This document shows, one piece after another, positions 62,541 to 64,000 of a DNA stretch of 64,000 nt. The stretch lies in contig CAJTDE010000008.1 in assembly GCA_910574835.1 (NCBI GenBank), positions 62,001 through 126,000 on the forward strand. Direction: 5' to 3'. The translations under genes were made by a program, and so were the position numbers. Numbering within the stretch: the first letter of the stretch is position 1; the number at the start of each line of letters is the position of its first letter. This DNA is from Clostridia bacterium (GTDB taxonomy: Bacteria > Bacillota > Clostridia > Lachnospirales > Lachnospiraceae). The notes under the pieces are model-generated. The model saw only the letters and a program-made list of their open reading frames with translations. It had not been told where the DNA came from and made no database searches.

Positions 62541-62658
62541 TAAGCATAACAGTAAAATTGACCGCAGGGCAAAACAGGAAAAAGGTTCAGACGATGTGAA
62601 AGCGGCTGCGGTTAATATAAAAAACGGCCCAGGGGCCTAAAAAAGAAAGGGGAACGTT

Positions 62659-64000
62659 ATGGATTACAGAAAAACGGCGGAAGCGATTTACGAAAAGGTC
62701 GGGAAAAGGGAAAATCTGATTTCCGCGGCTCATTGTGCCACGCGTCTTCGTCTGGTACTGGCGGACAATGCGAAATGCGATGTGAAGGCAGTAGAGGAGA
62801 TCGACGGCGTAAAGGGGGTATTCAGCGCGTCCGGCCAGCTTCAAATTATTCTGGGAACCGGGACGGTCAACAAGGTATATGACGAATTTTTGTCCGTATC
62901 CGGTCTGACCGCAGCCAGCAAGGAGGATGCCAAGGCTGCAGCGGCGGCTAAGCAGCCGTTTTACAAGCAGGCCATCAAGACTTTGGGAGATATTTTCGTG
63001 CCTATTATTCCGGCGATTGTAGCAAGCGGATTTTTGATGGGAATCATGGAAGCCCTCAATTTTATGGTAAATAACGGATTCCTGAACATCAATACCTCCG
63101 GTTCTATCTTCGTATTTGCCAATCTCTTTGCAAATACGGCTTATGTGTTCCTGCCGATTCTCATTGCCTACAGCGCGGCGAAGGTGTTCGGAGGCAATCC
63201 CTATTTGGGAGCGGTCATCGGTATGCTGATGATTCACCCGGATCTTCAAAACGCCTGGACAGTAGCAAGCGAGGGTGTTCTGAGGACACAGAAGGTTTGG
63301 TTCGGACTTTATGAAGTGGATTTGGTGGGCTACCAGGGCCATGTGATTCCGGTTATTATTGCAGTTTTTGTGATGTGCATGATTGAAAAGAAGCTGCACA
63401 AAATCGTTCCTGCTATGTTTGATTTGTTTGTAACGCCTTTGGTGAGCGTATTTGCAACAGGGTATCTTACCTATTCGGTTATCGGACCGGTATTTGTAGC
63501 CATTGAAAACGGAATCATCGGCGGAGTACAGCAGTTGATTGCATTGCCGATGGGAATCGGAAGCTTTTTGATGGGCGGTCTCTACTCGACAACGGTGGTG
63601 GCAGGCGTTCATCATATGTATACGGTGATTGATGTGGGACAGCTTGGACTTTACGGCGTTACTTACTGGCTGCCTCTGGCGTCTGCGGCCAATATCGCCC
63701 AGGGTGCGGCTACTTTGGCAGTTGCCTTAAAAACAAAAAATCAGAGAACAAAGTCTATGGCAGTACCTTCCGCAATGTCCTGCTTTATGGGAATTACGGA
63801 GCCGGCAATCTTCGGCGTGAACCTGCGTTTCTTTAAGCCCTTTATCTGCGGAGCCATAGGAGGAGCCTGCGGAGCGCTCTATGCTTCTATTGTAGGTCTT
63901 GGGGCGTCAGGGACAGGTGTGACCGGCATTTTTGGCCTGCTGTTATGTCTGCACGATCCTTTAAACTATATTATAATGTTCCTTATTGCGGCAGGGGCGT
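62659..64000 (+). CDS. scrA: Sucrose-type PTS transporter, EIIBC (3' end outside window)
   Basis: The frame is open from the ATG at 62659 (AAAGGGGAA upstream) to the window edge, 447 codons. The N-terminal IIB domain has the phospho-Cys26 in AAHCATRLRLVL and the usual VKGVFSASGQLQIILG. An Ala/Lys linker leads to the IIC membrane domain (PIIPAIVASGFLMGIMEALNF, GGLYSTTVVAGVHHMYTVID, GITEPAIFGVNLR). This is the glucose/sucrose-type EII family. It imports and phosphorylates sucrose for ScrB and is probably cotranscribed with it. Confidence 0.93.
   Translation, partial: MDYRKTAEAIYEKVGKRENLISAAHCATRLRLVLADNAKCDVKAVEEIDGVKGVFSASGQLQIILGTGTVNKVYDEFLSVSGLTAASKEDAKAAAAAKQPFYKQAIKTLGDIFVPIIPAIVASGFLMGIMEALNFMVNNGFLNINTSGSIFVFANLFANTAYVFLPILIAYSAAKVFGGNPYLGAVIGMLMIHPDLQNAWTVASEGVLRTQKVWFGLYEVDLVGYQGHVIPVIIAVFVMCMIEKKLHKIVPAMFDLFVTPLVSVFATGYLTYSVIGPVFVAIENGIIGGVQQLIALPMGIGSFLMGGLYSTTVVAGVHHMYTVIDVGQLGLYGVTYWLPLASAANIAQGAATLAVALKTKNQRTKSMAVPSAMSCFMGITEPAIFGVNLRFFKPFICGAIGGACGALYASIVGLGASGTGVTGIFGLLLCLHDPLNYIIMFLIAAGA

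Noticed and set aside
62587-63615. 342-codon minus-strand ORF
   Set aside because: Antisense of the clear scrA frame, which is open to the window edge.
1-64000. tRNA or rRNA genes
   Set aside because: No cloverleaf with a CCA-adjacent T-loop or rRNA sequence was recognised by reading; a dedicated scan was not possible.

Overview
The window reads as the chromosome of a mid-GC Clostridia member, most likely Lachnospiraceae. This rests on type III glutamine synthetase, an L-box lysine riboswitch on dapA, AddAB instead of RecBCD, several YesM/YesN-type sensor-regulator pairs, TIGR01906 and Rpn/PD-(D/E)XK proteins, strong AGGAGG ribosome binding sites and consensus SigA promoters. No rRNA, tRNA, CRISPR array, phage module or intact insertion sequence was seen.

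Layout. 1-7 kb is housekeeping: the end of glnN; a minus-strand group of typA, a degenerate LytM protein and bactofilin; an OB-fold protein; a BtuR-like ATPase; and riboswitch-controlled dapAB. 7-11 kb holds a TIGR01906 membrane protein and two tandem paralogous polytopic membrane proteins, each with its own near-identical promoter. 11-20.5 kb is a sugar ABC transporter, a membrane-anchored sugar-binding sensor with a LytS/YesM kinase and YesN regulator, and an esterase. 20.6-24.5 kb is a phosphate module (Na/Pi symporter, PhoR, PhoP/B) behind a PhoP-box-like promoter. 24.5-31 kb has a PD-(D/E)XK protein, a VTT protein with two GT4 glycolipid-type glycosyltransferases, a GerMN lipoprotein, and a candidate purine-rich non-coding RNA with a perfect consensus promoter. 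31-43 kb has a MacB-type ATPase with a giant FtsX permease, then addB and addA. 43-47.5 kb has a two-gene suf cluster behind an IscR-like palindrome, a ROK regulator and a second PD-(D/E)XK-type protein with a 12-bp tandem repeat. 47.8-59.7 kb is a carbohydrate island: binding protein, kinase, regulator, second binding protein, then a xylose-isomerase relative, a Gfo/Idh/MocA oxidoreductase, a YcjR-like TIM barrel, a PfkB kinase and MtlD. 59.8-64 kb is a sucrose PTS locus (LacI regulator, GH32 hydrolase, EIIBC) with two matching operators.

The least explained feature is a mosaic family of structured intergenic repeats in three arrays (12.65-12.86, 35.54-35.79 and 50.51-50.80 kb). Each core unit folds into a hairpin of about 92 nt, with base pairs that covary between copies. 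It holds a small ORF beginning MSALSN whose Shine-Dalgarno lies in the stem, and in three copies this ORF stops 10-13 nt before the start codon of the next gene (ABC ATPase, AddB, YesN regulator). Other candidates for something new are the purine-rich RNA at 30.4-31.0 kb, a 209-bp imperfect palindrome at 56.97-57.18 kb, and the xylose-isomerase relative in which one metal-ligand Asp is replaced by His.
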